Positions 1-8,497 of a stretch of DNA of 64,000 bases are shown here, one piece after another. This DNA is from Curvibacter sp. AEP1-3 (GTDB taxonomy: Bacteria > Pseudomonadota > Gammaproteobacteria > Burkholderiales > Burkholderiaceae_C), in NCBI RefSeq assembly GCF_002163715.1, contig NZ_CP015698.1, forward strand, positions 1,426,001-1,490,000. The letters are read 5' to 3'. Numbering within the stretch: position 1 is the stretch's first letter; each line of letters starts with the position of its first letter. A program made the position numbers and the translations under genes. The notes below the pieces were generated by a model, which was not told the origin of the DNA, searched no databases, and saw nothing but the letters and a program-made list of their open reading frames with translations.

Positions 1-168
1 CACCTCACGATCGGCGGACGCCTGGGCGCTATCGTTGGCGATGACCCGGTCATGAACTGCACCATCGTCACCCGCACCAGCGAAACCGACTTCCGCACCG
101 TGGCCACTTGGGAAACCGTGGTCCAGCGCCTGCAAGGTTTTGCGGAACCCGAGCGCTTCCAGTTTTAA
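1..168 (+). CDS. pcm: Protein-L-isoaspartate O-methyltransferase family protein, C-terminal end (partial)
   Basis: The window opens inside this gene and holds only its last 55 codons, read in frame from base 1 to a TAA. The glycine-rich stretch GGRLGAIVGDDPVM and the ending with VVQRLQGF look like the C-terminal strands of the Pcm family, which methylates isoaspartyl residues in damaged proteins with S-adenosylmethionine. The SAM-binding motifs lie outside the window, so the call rests on the tail and on its place before a rhodanese and a tolC gene, a common order in Burkholderiales. Whether it is an active repair enzyme or a divergent paralogue cannot be judged here. Confidence 0.7.
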   Translation, partial: HLTIGGRLGAIVGDDPVMNCTIVTRTSETDFRTVATWETVVQRLQGFAEPERFQF

Positions 169-189
169 AACCCTCCCCGTGCAATTGGC

Positions 190-531
190 ATGATCAGTCA
201 AATCCGTCCCACCGACCTTGAAGCCTGGTACGCCAGTGTGGAAGGCCTCGGCCAGCCCTTGGTGCTGGACGTACGCGAGCCCCACGAACTGGCCTTGGCC
301 AGCGTGGTGCCTGACGGATTCGATGTGCTCAGCATTCCCATGGGGGTGGTTCCGGTCCGCTTGCAGGAATTGCCTGCCGACCGGCCGATTGCCTGCCTCT
401 GCCACCACGGCGCGCGCAGCATGCAAGTGGCCCTGTTTTTGCAAAGCCGCGGCTTTGAAGACCTGGCCAACATTGCAGGCGGCATCGACGCATGGTCTGC
501 AGAACGGGACGTCCATGTCCCGCGCTACTAG
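190..531 (+). CDS. Single-domain rhodanese-like protein
   Basis: This is a 113-residue protein with one rhodanese domain. DVREPHE near residues 27-33 is the typical first strand and loop, and CHHGARS near residues 71-77 is the active-site loop with the persulfide-forming cysteine followed by glycine and arginine. The end, GGIDAWS, is also typical. Such proteins carry sulfane sulfur between donors and acceptors in the cytoplasm; the physiological acceptor is not evident. It starts 21 bases after the pcm-like gene on the same strand, so the two are probably co-transcribed. Confidence 0.9.
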   Translation: MISQIRPTDLEAWYASVEGLGQPLVLDVREPHELALASVVPDGFDVLSIPMGVVPVRLQELPADRPIACLCHHGARSMQVALFLQSRGFEDLANIAGGIDAWSAERDVHVPRY

Positions 532-592
532 CACCAGAGTGACCAGGCACCGAATTCATCCCCTTTTGACACACTGACTGAGAAAGCCATCC

Positions 593-1927
593 ATGCACAG
601 CCCCACCACCTTCCGACTGCGCCTCTTGCCCCTCGCATGGGCCCTGGCCGGCGTGTTTGCCGCATCCCACGCGTCTGCCCAAAGCCTGCAGGACCTGTAC
701 ACCGCAGCCCGTGGCTATGACGCGAGCTACCAGTCCGCCAAGAGCCTGTATGAGGCCAATCTGGCCAAAGCCGAGCAGGCCCGGGCCCTGCTGCTGCCCA
801 GTGCCAACTTTGCATTGGGTGCCAGCCGCTCCAACCAGGAAATCCTGCCTAACCCGGACCGCAGCTTCGGCGCACAAACGGCCACTATCAGCGCTTCCCA
901 GCCCCTGTACCGCCCCGCCAACAAGGCCAGCTACGACCAGGGCATGAAGAGCGTGGAAGCCGCCAAGGCCCAGTTGTTGGCCTCTGAGCAAGATCTGATC
1001 GTGCGGGTGAGCCAGGCCTACTTTGATGTGCTGGCCTCGACCGACAGCCTAACCTTTGTCAAAGCCCAAAAGGCTGCAGTAGCCGAGCAACTGGCATCTG
1101 CCAAGCGCAACTTCGAGGTCGGTACCTCCACCATCACCGATACCCGCGAAGCCCAGGCCCGCTTTGACCTGGTGGTCGCCCAGGAACTGGCTGCTGAGAA
1201 CGACCTGCGCGTCAAATCCATCGCCCTGAATCAGCTGGTGGGCGTGAGCAATGCCTCGCCCAAGCCACTGGCCGCCCCCATCGTGCTGGCACCGGTGGAA
1301 CCTGCGGACCCGGAAGCCTGGGTGCAGCAGTCTGAAGACCAACACCCCGCACTGGCGCAGTTGAAGGTGGCCCTGGAAGTGGCCAAGCTGGAAACCGCCA
1401 AAGCAGAAGCCGGCCACAAACCCACCCTGGACTTGACCGGCAGCTATTCCGCAGTCAACAACAACGGCACATCCACCGCTGTTGCCGATAGCCGTGTGAA
1501 CGTGGCCACCATCGGTGTGAGCTTCAACCTGCCGGTTTTCGCCGGTTTTGCGACCCAGAACCGCATCAAGGAAACCCTGGCGCTGGAAGAGAAAGCCCGC
1601 ACCGATCTGGAGGCCAGCCGCCGCACCATCGCGCAGGCCACCCGCACCGCCTACTTCGGCGTGCAAAGCGGTCAGGCCCAAGTCAAGGCCTATGAGGCTG
1701 CCGAAGCCTCCAGCCAGAGCGCGCTGGACGCCAACAAGCTGGGTTACCAGGTTGGTGTGCGCATCAACATCGATGTGCTCAATAGCCAGAGCCAGCTCTA
1801 CAGCACCAAGGCCACCCTGGCCAAAGCGCGTTACGACGTGCTGGTGGGTGGATTGAAGCTCAAGCAAGCCGCCGGCACCCTGAAGGCCGAGGACCTGGCG
1901 CCTATCAACAGCCAACTGGTACCGTGA
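593..1927 (+). CDS. tolC: TolC family outer membrane channel protein
   Basis: The 444-residue product begins with a signal peptide ending near residue 29 (SHASAQ) and contains two repeats of the long, alanine- and glutamine-rich helical pattern of TolC. It would form a trimeric outer-membrane channel with a periplasmic helical tunnel for type I secretion or RND and ABC efflux. FAGFATQNRIKE and GVRINIDVLNSQSQLY are typical of the second repeat. The length fits the family. It follows the rhodanese gene by 61 bases and is followed by a hairpin, a dispersed repeat and a terminator. No inner-membrane partner is adjacent, so the substrate is unknown. Confidence 0.9.
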   Translation: MHSPTTFRLRLLPLAWALAGVFAASHASAQSLQDLYTAARGYDASYQSAKSLYEANLAKAEQARALLLPSANFALGASRSNQEILPNPDRSFGAQTATISASQPLYRPANKASYDQGMKSVEAAKAQLLASEQDLIVRVSQAYFDVLASTDSLTFVKAQKAAVAEQLASAKRNFEVGTSTITDTREAQARFDLVVAQELAAENDLRVKSIALNQLVGVSNASPKPLAAPIVLAPVEPADPEAWVQQSEDQHPALAQLKVALEVAKLETAKAEAGHKPTLDLTGSYSAVNNNGTSTAVADSRVNVATIGVSFNLPVFAGFATQNRIKETLALEEKARTDLEASRRTIAQATRTAYFGVQSGQAQVKAYEAAEASSQSALDANKLGYQVGVRINIDVLNSQSQLYSTKATLAKARYDVLVGGLKLKQAAGTLKAEDLAPINSQLVP

Positions 1928-1936
1928 TGACCCCCG

Positions 1937-1963
1937 GAGGCACTTCGACATAAAAAGTGCCTC
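1937..1963 (+). other. Inverted repeat after the tolC stop codon
   Basis: GAGGCACTT at 1937-1945 pairs perfectly with AAGTGCCTC at 1955-1963 around a 9-base loop. No T-run follows, so it is not a classical terminator. It overlaps the edge of the dispersed repeat that begins at 1959 and could act as an mRNA-stabilising hairpin ahead of the true terminator at 2007. Confidence 0.55.
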
Positions 1964-2006
1964 TGGCGCCCGCGGAATATGCGCGAGCAGCTATACAAAC
2001 AATAGC
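1959..2006 (-). repeat. Dispersed 48-bp repeat, copy 1 (intergenic)
   Basis: Read on the minus strand, this copy begins GCTAT, has a 7-base loop and ATAGC, then continues TGCTCGCGCATATTCC and ends GCGCCAGAGGC. It is one of nine related copies in the window. It lies between the tolC stop and the tolC terminator. Confidence 0.85.
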
Positions 2007-2031
2007 AAGCCTCCTTAACGGAGGCTTTTTT
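2007..2031 (+). terminator. Rho-independent terminator of the tolC transcript
   Basis: AAGCCTCC and GGAGGCTT form an 8-bp stem with a short loop, followed on the plus strand by a run of six T. The minus-strand stop codon of phnN lies at its edge, but the minus side lacks a T-run, so it serves the plus strand best. Confidence 0.85.
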
Positions 2032-2599
2032 GTGCCCGGGCTGACCATCCCGGCAGAAAGCCCAAGGCCAACTCCAGCTGGTGCCCGGCATCCTGCAGGC
2101 GCGCGTTGTTGTAGATTTCCAGCACCGTCGTACCCGCTGGGCGCTCCAAAGGTGGTGCGCGCTCCAGTCGCGCCCGGATGTCTGATGCACTCTCGCGCCC
2201 GCGTGCCACCAGACGTTCGAGCAGCACTTCCGGAGACGCAGTTACATGCAACACCACCAGCCAGGGGAAAAGGGCTATGGCTTGCGGCAGGTAAGCACGT
2301 GAGCCTGTCACGAACACCCAGCCGGTGCCGGGGGGGCCCTGCAACTCAGCGTGGCGCACCCCATAGTCCAGACCATTGGCGGACCAGCACAGCCCGAAGC
2401 TGCCAGCATCGCGGGCGGCTGCAAATGTTTCGCGGGTCATCGGCTCGTGCTGCTCTGCACCCGGGTGCGCCGCACGGGTGATGCAACGCCGGGCAACGTG
2501 CACACCGGCGTTCGGTGGCAGATGGGCTTTCAGCCACTCCAACACGCTGTCTTTGCCCGCGCCTGACGGACCCAGCACATAGATGAGCACCGGGCTCAT
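2015..2599 (-). CDS. phnN: Ribose 1,5-bisphosphate phosphokinase PhnN
   Basis: The 194-residue protein starts MSPVLIYVLGPSGAGKDS, a guanylate-kinase-like P-loop (GPSGAGKDS at residues 10-18). It matches PhnN, which converts ribose 1,5-bisphosphate to PRPP at the end of the C-P lyase pathway. The length is normal. The start was chosen at the ATG that overlaps the stop of the upstream DUF1045 gene by four bases (ATGA), which indicates translational coupling. It is the last gene of the minus-strand phnF operon. Confidence 0.92.
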   Translation of the reverse strand: MSPVLIYVLGPSGAGKDSVLEWLKAHLPPNAGVHVARRCITRAAHPGAEQHEPMTRETFAAARDAGSFGLCWSANGLDYGVRHAELQGPPGTGWVFVTGSRAYLPQAIALFPWLVVLHVTASPEVLLERLVARGRESASDIRARLERAPPLERPAGTTVLEIYNNARLQDAGHQLELALGFLPGWSARAQKSLR

Positions 2600-3303
2600 G
2601 ACGCCAGCGGGAACTGGTCCAGCACCACAAAGTCTGCGCCCGGCTGGGGCTCGGCAAACAAGGTCAGGCTGTCCATGTGGTCGGGCGTCTTTCCATCGAA
2701 ATGCCGCTGCGCAGCGGTCTGCAACGCCTGCACTTCTTGGGGGGCACGACCGTGCAAGCCCCCTGTGAGCGACATATGAAACCGGAAGTGCCCGAACACA
2801 TACGGGTAACCCCAAGCCACCAGCATCGCGTCTTCGGCAGCGGTTAGCGGCGCTTTGCGGCGGCGCTGCAACTCGGCCTCCGACAGCGGGGCTACCAAGG
2901 CATGCAGCTCACGCACACAAGCGGCTGCAATGTGGTCCAGAGCTGTGGTGTCACCCACGGGAGTCAGTGCCAGAAAGTCATCCAGATGGCTCACCTGCAA
3001 GCGGGGCATGGGAATGGTGCTCAAGCTCCCCGCCAACTGCGCCATGCGCTCACGCAGTTGCTGCAGATTCACGCCCGCCGCCAAGGCGAAAGGCGCTTTC
3101 AAGGTGGCGTGCCAGCCATAGCGGCGCGGTGCTGCGGTCAGCTCTGCAAGGGCCAGGGGTGACATACCGTTCACCACCGGCTGCACCCGCAACAACCCAT
3201 CATGCGCACAGCGCCCCAGCCACTGGCTGCCGGCTTGCCATGCATCGCTGCCCATGGCGGGGGCGTAATACACCGCATAGCGGTGGTAGTGGGTCTCAGT
3301 CAT
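2596..3303 (-). CDS. DUF1045 family protein, 2H phosphoesterase-like, C-P lyase associated
   Basis: The 235-residue protein carries two H-x-T/S-type motifs expected of the 2H phosphoesterase superfamily: HATLK near residue 65 and HMSLT near residue 175. DUF1045 proteins are known as companions of C-P lyase clusters, but their reaction is not settled to my knowledge. No phnP, the cyclic phosphodiesterase that opens phosphoribosyl cyclic phosphate, is seen in this cluster, so this protein is a reasonable candidate for that step; this is inference. It overlaps phnF by 8 bases and phnN by 4. Confidence 0.85.
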   Translation of the reverse strand: MTETHYHRYAVYYAPAMGSDAWQAGSQWLGRCAHDGLLRVQPVVNGMSPLALAELTAAPRRYGWHATLKAPFALAAGVNLQQLRERMAQLAGSLSTIPMPRLQVSHLDDFLALTPVGDTTALDHIAAACVRELHALVAPLSEAELQRRRKAPLTAAEDAMLVAWGYPYVFGHFRFHMSLTGGLHGRAPQEVQALQTAAQRHFDGKTPDHMDSLTLFAEPQPGADFVVLDQFPLAS

Positions 3304-4048
3304 GGTGGTTCACCATCAGGTTGACGCGGTCCCCGGCAAACCAGGTCAGTGCGAATTCGATCGGTACGCCGGCTGTATCCACGTTCACACTCTCCACGCG
3401 CAGCACCGGCCGGTTCACCGGCTGGCGCAAGTGGGTGGCTATGTCCGCCTCCGGCATTTGGGCGGTGATACGGCTTTCCTGCCGGGTGTAGTCCGCCACG
3501 CCGGCCGCCTGAAAGGCCGCGGTGATGGAGCCGGTCTGCGCGACCACCGCGTCCAGCCCTTCGAAGCGGGGCAAAGGAAAGGCCCGTTCACTTACATGCA
3601 GCGGCAGGCCTTGGGCCTCGCCCAACACCTCCAGCACCAGCACCTTGCTGCGCGCAGGCAGGGCCAAGGCCGTGGCTTGTGTTTTGGTGGCCCGCTCGGT
3701 GCGCACCGACAGCACCTGCAAGCCGCCTTTGAGCCCGGCATGCGCTAGGTTCTGCTGATGGCGCGTGCGCTTGGCCAGCATCAGGTCGACTGCAAAGTCT
3801 TCCACGTAGGTGCCACTGCCCTGAGCGATGCGCACCAGCCCTTGGCTGGACAGGCTCGCCAGCGAACGGCGGATGGTGTGCCGGTTGACTCCGAACTGTT
3901 CCGCCAGCGCATGTTCCGACGGCAGGCGCTGCCCCGGGCGGTAGGCACCGCGTCCGATGGCATCAGCAATATCGGAGGCGATGCGCGTCCAGAAACTCTC
4001 TTTGGTGCCGCTTTCTGCGGCTGCGTCGATGGAAGTGATGCTTGTCAT
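3296..4048 (-). CDS. phnF: PhnF, GntR/HutC-type regulator of phosphonate metabolism
   Basis: This 250-residue regulator has an N-terminal winged helix-turn-helix (LPSEHALAEQFGVNRHTIRRSL, about residues 42-63) and a C-terminal UTRA ligand-binding domain, the HutC-subfamily layout. It is transcribed divergently from phnG across 75 bases that contain the palindrome TTGTCTATACAA. It heads the minus-strand operon with DUF1045 and phnN and probably represses both directions. The ligand is unknown; a phosphonate or a pathway intermediate is likely from family knowledge. Confidence 0.92.
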   Translation of the reverse strand: MTSITSIDAAAESGTKESFWTRIASDIADAIGRGAYRPGQRLPSEHALAEQFGVNRHTIRRSLASLSSQGLVRIAQGSGTYVEDFAVDLMLAKRTRHQQNLAHAGLKGGLQVLSVRTERATKTQATALALPARSKVLVLEVLGEAQGLPLHVSERAFPLPRFEGLDAVVAQTGSITAAFQAAGVADYTRQESRITAQMPEADIATHLRQPVNRPVLRVESVNVDTAGVPIEFALTWFAGDRVNLMVNHHD

Positions 4049-4092
4049 GAAACCTACATACCCGCTGGATAAGCTGCGGACAGATTCTAAAT

Positions 4093-4104
4093 TTGTCTAT
4101 ACAA
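4093..4104. promoter_or_regulatory. Candidate PhnF operator in the phnF-phnG spacer
   Basis: TTGTCTATACAA is an imperfect dyad of the GT-N-TA-N-AC form used by HutC-type GntR regulators. It lies between the divergent phnF and phnG starts. Nearly the same core, TGTCTAGACA, occurs just before phnC. Binding by PhnF is inferred from position and shared sequence. Confidence 0.55.
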
Positions 4105-4123
4105 CTTTCAGGGTACCACTGCG

Positions 4124-4639
4124 ATGTTTCACGCATTTGACAATGACGGACCGCCCCGGCACACCACCCGCCCGGACTGGATGGCGCTGCTGTCCAGAGC
4201 CCCACTGGACCTCCTCGAATCCGCACTCGCCCCGTATGCAGAGCAAGCCCCGCAATGGCTGCGTCAGCCCGAAACCGGGCTTTACATGGTGCAGGGCCGT
4301 GCAGGCGCTACTGGTGAACGCTTTAACCTCGGTGAAGTCACCGTCACCCGCTGCGCGCTGCGTCTTCCCTCCGCCTCTGCGGCCTCCGGCCACACCGTGG
4401 GCGTGGCGTATGTGCTGGGTCGCTCGCGCCGCAAGGCCCACCTCGCCGCTGCAGCCGATGCCCTGCTGCAGGACCCAGCCCACCACGACGCGCTGAACGA
4501 GCAGTTGCTCCAACCCGTGCGCCGCCACCTGGCTCTGCACAGCGCACAGCGCCACGCCAAAGCACAAAGCACCAAGGTGGAGTTCTTCACCGTGGCGCGT
4601 GAATCCGGCGGCGAAGATGACGAAGGAGACCAGGAATGA
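4124..4639 (+). CDS. phnG: C-P lyase core subunit PhnG
   Basis: The 171-residue protein matches PhnG, a subunit of the PhnGHIJ core complex. With PhnI it takes part in the nucleosidase/transferase step that links phosphonate to the ribose of ATP. GLYMVQGRAGATGERFNLGE and the region reading HTVGVAYVLGRSRRKAHLAA are characteristic. The ATG at 4124 is taken as the start; the ATG at 4181 would give a shorter form. It overlaps phnH by four bases and begins a coupled plus-strand operon. Confidence 0.93.
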   Translation: MFHAFDNDGPPRHTTRPDWMALLSRAPLDLLESALAPYAEQAPQWLRQPETGLYMVQGRAGATGERFNLGEVTVTRCALRLPSASAASGHTVGVAYVLGRSRRKAHLAAAADALLQDPAHHDALNEQLLQPVRRHLALHSAQRHAKAQSTKVEFFTVARESGGEDDEGDQE

Positions 4640-5259
4640 ACACCCCCGACCTCAGCACCTTGGGTGCCGGCTTCAGCCACGAAGCGTTGGGCAGCCAGGC
4701 CGTGTTCCGACAGGCCCTTCAAGCCCTGTCGCACCCCGGCCGCTGCATCGCAGTGCCCAACGACGCACAAGTGCCACAAGGTGCTCACCCGGCCTCAGCC
4801 GCCTTTCTGCTCGCAATGCTGGATTCGGATTGCCGCGTCTGGCTTTCACCACGCTTGGCCTCCGGCCCTGCCGCGCTCTGGTTGCAATTCCATACCGGCT
4901 GCACCGTGGTGCCATCAGCCGCAGACGCTGCCTTCGTCTGGGTCGCGCAAGGCGATGCCATTCCCGCCCTGCACGAACTGGAACAAGGCTCTGACGCCTA
5001 CCCCGACCAATCCGCCACCTGCGTGATCGATGTGGCAAGTCTGACTTCTGCCCATGAGGACGGTGCTTGGGAGCTCAGCGGCCCCGGCATCCAAAGCACC
5101 CAAGCACTCACCGTGCAGGGCCTGCCGCCTGACTTCACCAGTCAGTGGGCCGCCAACCAGGCGCGCTTCCCGCGTGGAGTAGATGTGTTTCTGGCCAGCG
5201 AGAACCATCTGGCAGGCCTGCCGCGTACCACGCGCATAGCAACTCCAGGAGGACGCTGA
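4636..5259 (+). CDS. phnH: C-P lyase core subunit PhnH
   Basis: The 207-residue protein has the PhnH start with GFSHEALGSQAVFRQALQAL and HPGR, and the later PGIQ element. PhnH has a PLP-transferase-like fold without a cofactor and is part of the PhnGHIJ core. The ATGA overlap with phnG supports coupling, and phnI starts two bases after its stop. Length agrees with the family. Confidence 0.93.
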   Translation: MNTPDLSTLGAGFSHEALGSQAVFRQALQALSHPGRCIAVPNDAQVPQGAHPASAAFLLAMLDSDCRVWLSPRLASGPAALWLQFHTGCTVVPSAADAAFVWVAQGDAIPALHELEQGSDAYPDQSATCVIDVASLTSAHEDGAWELSGPGIQSTQALTVQGLPPDFTSQWAANQARFPRGVDVFLASENHLAGLPRTTRIATPGGR

Positions 5260-5261
5260 AG

Positions 5262-6356
5262 ATGTACGTAGCCGTCAAAGGCGGGGAAACTGCCATCCTC
5301 AACAGTTACGAGCTGCTGGCTGCCCAGCGCCGTGGCGACCCGGCGTTGCCGGAGCTCAGCATTGCGCAAATCCGTGAGCAACTCAAACTGGCCGTGGACC
5401 GGGTGATGAACGAAGGCTCGGTGCACGACCCCGAGCTCGCGGCCCTCGCCATCAAGCAAGCCAGTGGTGATCTGGTGGAGGCCATCTTTCTGGTGCGCGC
5501 CTACCGCGCCACCTTGCCCCGTCTGGGGAGCACCGTACCTTTGAAAACCGAACGCATGCAGCTGGATCGCCGCATCTCGGCCACCTTCAAAGACTTGCCC
5601 GGCGGACAGGTACTGGGCCCCACCTATGACTACACCCAGCGCCTGCTGGACTTCACCTTGCTGGCCGAAGGCCGCACGCCGGTAAGCAGCGTGCCTGCGG
5701 CATCCGTGGCCGGTACGCAAACACCCATTACCCCGCGTGTGGTCGATCTGCTCAATGACGAGGGGCTGATCGAAACCCGCCCCATTCCGCCGGGTGATCC
5801 AGCGCCCGTGGACCTGACCCGCGAGCCCCTGCGCTTCCCGGCAGCCCGTGCCACCCGCTTGCAAAACCTGGCTCGCGCGGACGAAGGCTTCTTGCTCTCC
5901 ATGGCGTACTCCACCCAGCGCGGCTACGCCCACAGTCACCCCTTTGTGGGCGAGGTGCGCTTTGGCAGCGTGGCGGTGGAGATTGAGCCGGAAGAGCTGG
6001 GCTTTGCCATTTCCATCGGCGACATCGAAATCACCGAATGCGAAATGGTCAACCAGTTCGCCGGCAGCAAGACCGAACCCCCGCAGTTCACGCGTGGCTA
6101 CGGCCTGTCTTTCGGCCACTGCGAGCGCAAGGCCATGGCCATGAGTCTGGTGGACCGTGCGTTGCGCGCGGATGAGCTGGGCGAGGCCATTGAGTCACCT
6201 GCACAAATGCAGGAATTTGTGCTGTCGCACAGCGACAGCCTGGAGGCTTCCGGCTTTGTGCAACACCTGAAATTGCCGCACTACGTGGACTTCCAGTCCG
6301 AGCTGGAACTGATTCGCAAAATGCGCGCCGCCGCTGTGGAGGACACCACCCCATGA
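5262..6356 (+). CDS. phnI: C-P lyase core subunit PhnI
   Basis: The 364-residue product starts MYVAVKGGETAI, as expected for PhnI, the nucleosidase subunit that displaces adenine from ATP so that phosphonate is joined to ribose C1. The regions FLLSMAYSTQRGYAHSHPFV and ECEMVNQF are well conserved in the family. The ATG at 5262 has a good AGGAGG sequence about ten bases upstream, which decides the start over an upstream in-frame extension inside phnH. Its stop overlaps the phnJ start by four bases. Confidence 0.95.
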   Translation: MYVAVKGGETAILNSYELLAAQRRGDPALPELSIAQIREQLKLAVDRVMNEGSVHDPELAALAIKQASGDLVEAIFLVRAYRATLPRLGSTVPLKTERMQLDRRISATFKDLPGGQVLGPTYDYTQRLLDFTLLAEGRTPVSSVPAASVAGTQTPITPRVVDLLNDEGLIETRPIPPGDPAPVDLTREPLRFPAARATRLQNLARADEGFLLSMAYSTQRGYAHSHPFVGEVRFGSVAVEIEPEELGFAISIGDIEITECEMVNQFAGSKTEPPQFTRGYGLSFGHCERKAMAMSLVDRALRADELGEAIESPAQMQEFVLSHSDSLEASGFVQHLKLPHYVDFQSELELIRKMRAAAVEDTTP

Positions 6357-7270
6357 ACGCCCGCCTGGAAACCACCTTGCCGGATACCGGCCACACCGCG
6401 GACGAGATGCAGCAGCACTTCAACTTCGCGTACCTGGATGAGCGCACCAAGCGCATGATCCGCCGCACCATCCTGAAGGCGGTAGCCATCCCCGGCTACC
6501 AGGTGCCCTTCGGTTCCCGCGAAATGCCCTTGCCCTATGGCTGGGGGACCGGCGGCATTCAGGTCACCGCCGCAGTCATCGGCCCGGATGAAGTCCTCAA
6601 GATCATTGACCAGGGTTCTGACGACACCGTCAATGCGGTCAACATTCGCCGCTTCTTCCAGCGTACGGCCGGCGTGCAAACCACCACCCGCACGGCGGAG
6701 GCCACGCTGATACAGACCCGCCATCGCATCCCCGAGACGCCGCTCACCGAAGGCCAGGTCATCGTGTACCAGGTGCCCGTGCCCGAGCCGCTGCAACGGC
6801 TGGAGCCGCGCGAAACCGAGACCCGCACTCTGCATGCGCTGGCGGAGTACGGCCTCATGCATGTGAAGCTCTACGAAGACATTGCGCGCTACGGCCACAT
6901 CGCCACCACCTACGACTATCCGGTCATGGTGAACCAGCGCTACCTGATGGCACCCTCGCCCATCCCCAAGTTCGACAACCCCAAGATGCACATGAACCCG
7001 GCCTTGCAGCTCTTTGGCGCAGGCCGCGAAAAGCGCATCTACGCCGTGCCGCCCTACACCGCCGTAGAAAGCCTGGGCTTTGAAGACCACCCCTTTGAAG
7101 TGCAGAAGTGGGACAGCGCCTGCGCCCTGTGTGGCGCGACCGACAGCTTCTTGGATGAAGTGATCACCGACGACGCCGGTGCCCGCATGCACGTGTGCTC
7201 GGACTCGGACTACTGCCAGTCCCGCCAAGCTGCGCAAGCAGAGCAAGGGCCCACAGGAGAGACTGCATGA
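6353..7270 (+). CDS. phnJ: Alpha-D-ribose 1-methylphosphonate 5-phosphate C-P lyase PhnJ
   Basis: PhnJ is the radical-SAM enzyme that breaks the carbon-phosphorus bond. The 305-residue protein contains the expected cysteine pattern near the C-terminus: CALC, then 21 residues, then a third cysteine for the 4Fe-4S cluster, followed six residues later by another cysteine (CSDSDYC) that is needed for thiyl-radical chemistry in the family. This non-canonical cluster motif, with the YGWGTGG region around residue 62, makes the call firm. It overlaps phnI and the GNAT gene by four bases each. Confidence 0.97.
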   Translation: MNARLETTLPDTGHTADEMQQHFNFAYLDERTKRMIRRTILKAVAIPGYQVPFGSREMPLPYGWGTGGIQVTAAVIGPDEVLKIIDQGSDDTVNAVNIRRFFQRTAGVQTTTRTAEATLIQTRHRIPETPLTEGQVIVYQVPVPEPLQRLEPRETETRTLHALAEYGLMHVKLYEDIARYGHIATTYDYPVMVNQRYLMAPSPIPKFDNPKMHMNPALQLFGAGREKRIYAVPPYTAVESLGFEDHPFEVQKWDSACALCGATDSFLDEVITDDAGARMHVCSDSDYCQSRQAAQAEQGPTGETA

Positions 7271-7710
7271 GCGTTGACATCCGCCAGGCTGTCGAAGCCG
7301 ATCTGCCGGACGTGCTGGCCCTGTATGCCCAGCCGGACTTGGACAATGGAGTCGTGTTGAACGAAGACGAGGCCAAGGCTGTCTTCGCGCAGTTTGCGCG
7401 CTACCCCAACTACCGCCTGTTCGTCGCCCTGCGGGAGGATGCGGTGGTGGGCACATACGCGCTGCTGGTCATGCACAACCTGGCACACCGTGGCGCGCCT
7501 TCCGCCATTGCCGAAGACGTGGTGGTCGATAGAGCCTGCCAGGGTCAGGGCATAGGCCGCCAGATGATGGCCCACGCCCTGCAGCTGGCCAAAGAGGCCG
7601 GTTGCTACAAGCTGGCCCTGTCTTCCAACCGCAAGCGCAAAGACGCGCATGCGTTTTACGAATCGCTGGGCTTTCAACAGCACGGCCTGAGCTTTGTGAT
7701 GGAGCCCTGA
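7267..7710 (+). CDS. GNAT family N-acetyltransferase in the phn operon (PhnO-like)
   Basis: The 147-residue protein is a single GNAT domain with the acetyl-CoA loop CQGQGIGRQMM and the C-terminal YESLGF strand. Its length and place inside a C-P lyase operon resemble PhnO, which acetylates aminoalkylphosphonates and detoxifies intermediates. The position between phnJ and phnK differs from the Escherichia coli order. The start is the ATG overlapping the phnJ stop. The substrate is inferred from context only. Confidence 0.85.
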   Translation: MSVDIRQAVEADLPDVLALYAQPDLDNGVVLNEDEAKAVFAQFARYPNYRLFVALREDAVVGTYALLVMHNLAHRGAPSAIAEDVVVDRACQGQGIGRQMMAHALQLAKEAGCYKLALSSNRKRKDAHAFYESLGFQQHGLSFVMEP

Positions 7711-7711
7711 C

Positions 7712-8497
7712 ATGCACACCGCCCCCTCTACACCTTTGCTGCAGGTGCGCGGCATCAGCAAGCGCTATGGAGACCGCGTGGCCTTGCACGATGTGTCCTT
7801 TGACCTCTGGCCCGGCGAAGTGCTGGCCGTGGTGGGCGAGTCCGGCTCGGGCAAATCCACCCTGCTCAACGCCATCGCCGCCCGCGCCAAGCCGGACGCC
7901 GGCAGCGTGCAGTACTGCACCCGTGAAGCGGGCCTGCAGGAAGTGTTTTTGATGACCGAAGCGCAGCAGCGCCTGCTGGCCCGCACCGACTGGGGCTTTG
8001 TGCACCAGAACGCCGCTGACGGTTTGCGCATGGATGTGTCGGCCGGTGCCAATGTGGGCGAGCGCCTCATGGGCCTGGGCGAGCGTAACTACGCGCACCT
8101 GCGTGCCACCGCAGCACAGTGGCTGAGCCGCGTCGAGATCGACCCCGCCCGCATGGACGACACGCCCCGCACTTTTTCGGGCGGCATGCGCCAGCGCTTG
8201 CAGATCGCCCGCAACCTCGTCACCGAGCCACGCCTGGTGTTTATGGATGAGCCGACCTCCGGTCTGGATGTGTCGGTGCAGGCACGCTTGCTGGACATGC
8301 TGCGCCAGCTCACTCAGGGCATGCAGCTCGCCGCCATCATCGTGACGCACGACCTCGCCGTGGCTCGCCTGCTGGCCCACCGCATGATGGTGATGCAGCG
8401 TGGCCGCGTGGTGGAATCCGGCCTGACCGACCAGCTGCTGGACGACCCCCAGCACCCTTACACCCAACTTCTCGTTTCCTCGGTACTACAGCCATGA
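7712..8497 (+). CDS. phnK: C-P lyase ATP-binding subunit PhnK
   Basis: The 261-residue ABC-type ATPase has Walker A GESGSGKST (about residues 45-53), the signature FSGGMRQRLQIARNL and Walker B RLVFMDEPTSGLD. PhnK docks on PhnJ in the core complex rather than acting as a transporter subunit. The insert with LLARTDWGFVHQN is typical of PhnK. It overlaps phnL by four bases. Confidence 0.94.
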   Translation: MHTAPSTPLLQVRGISKRYGDRVALHDVSFDLWPGEVLAVVGESGSGKSTLLNAIAARAKPDAGSVQYCTREAGLQEVFLMTEAQQRLLARTDWGFVHQNAADGLRMDVSAGANVGERLMGLGERNYAHLRATAAQWLSRVEIDPARMDDTPRTFSGGMRQRLQIARNLVTEPRLVFMDEPTSGLDVSVQARLLDMLRQLTQGMQLAAIIVTHDLAVARLLAHRMMVMQRGRVVESGLTDQLLDDPQHPYTQLLVSSVLQP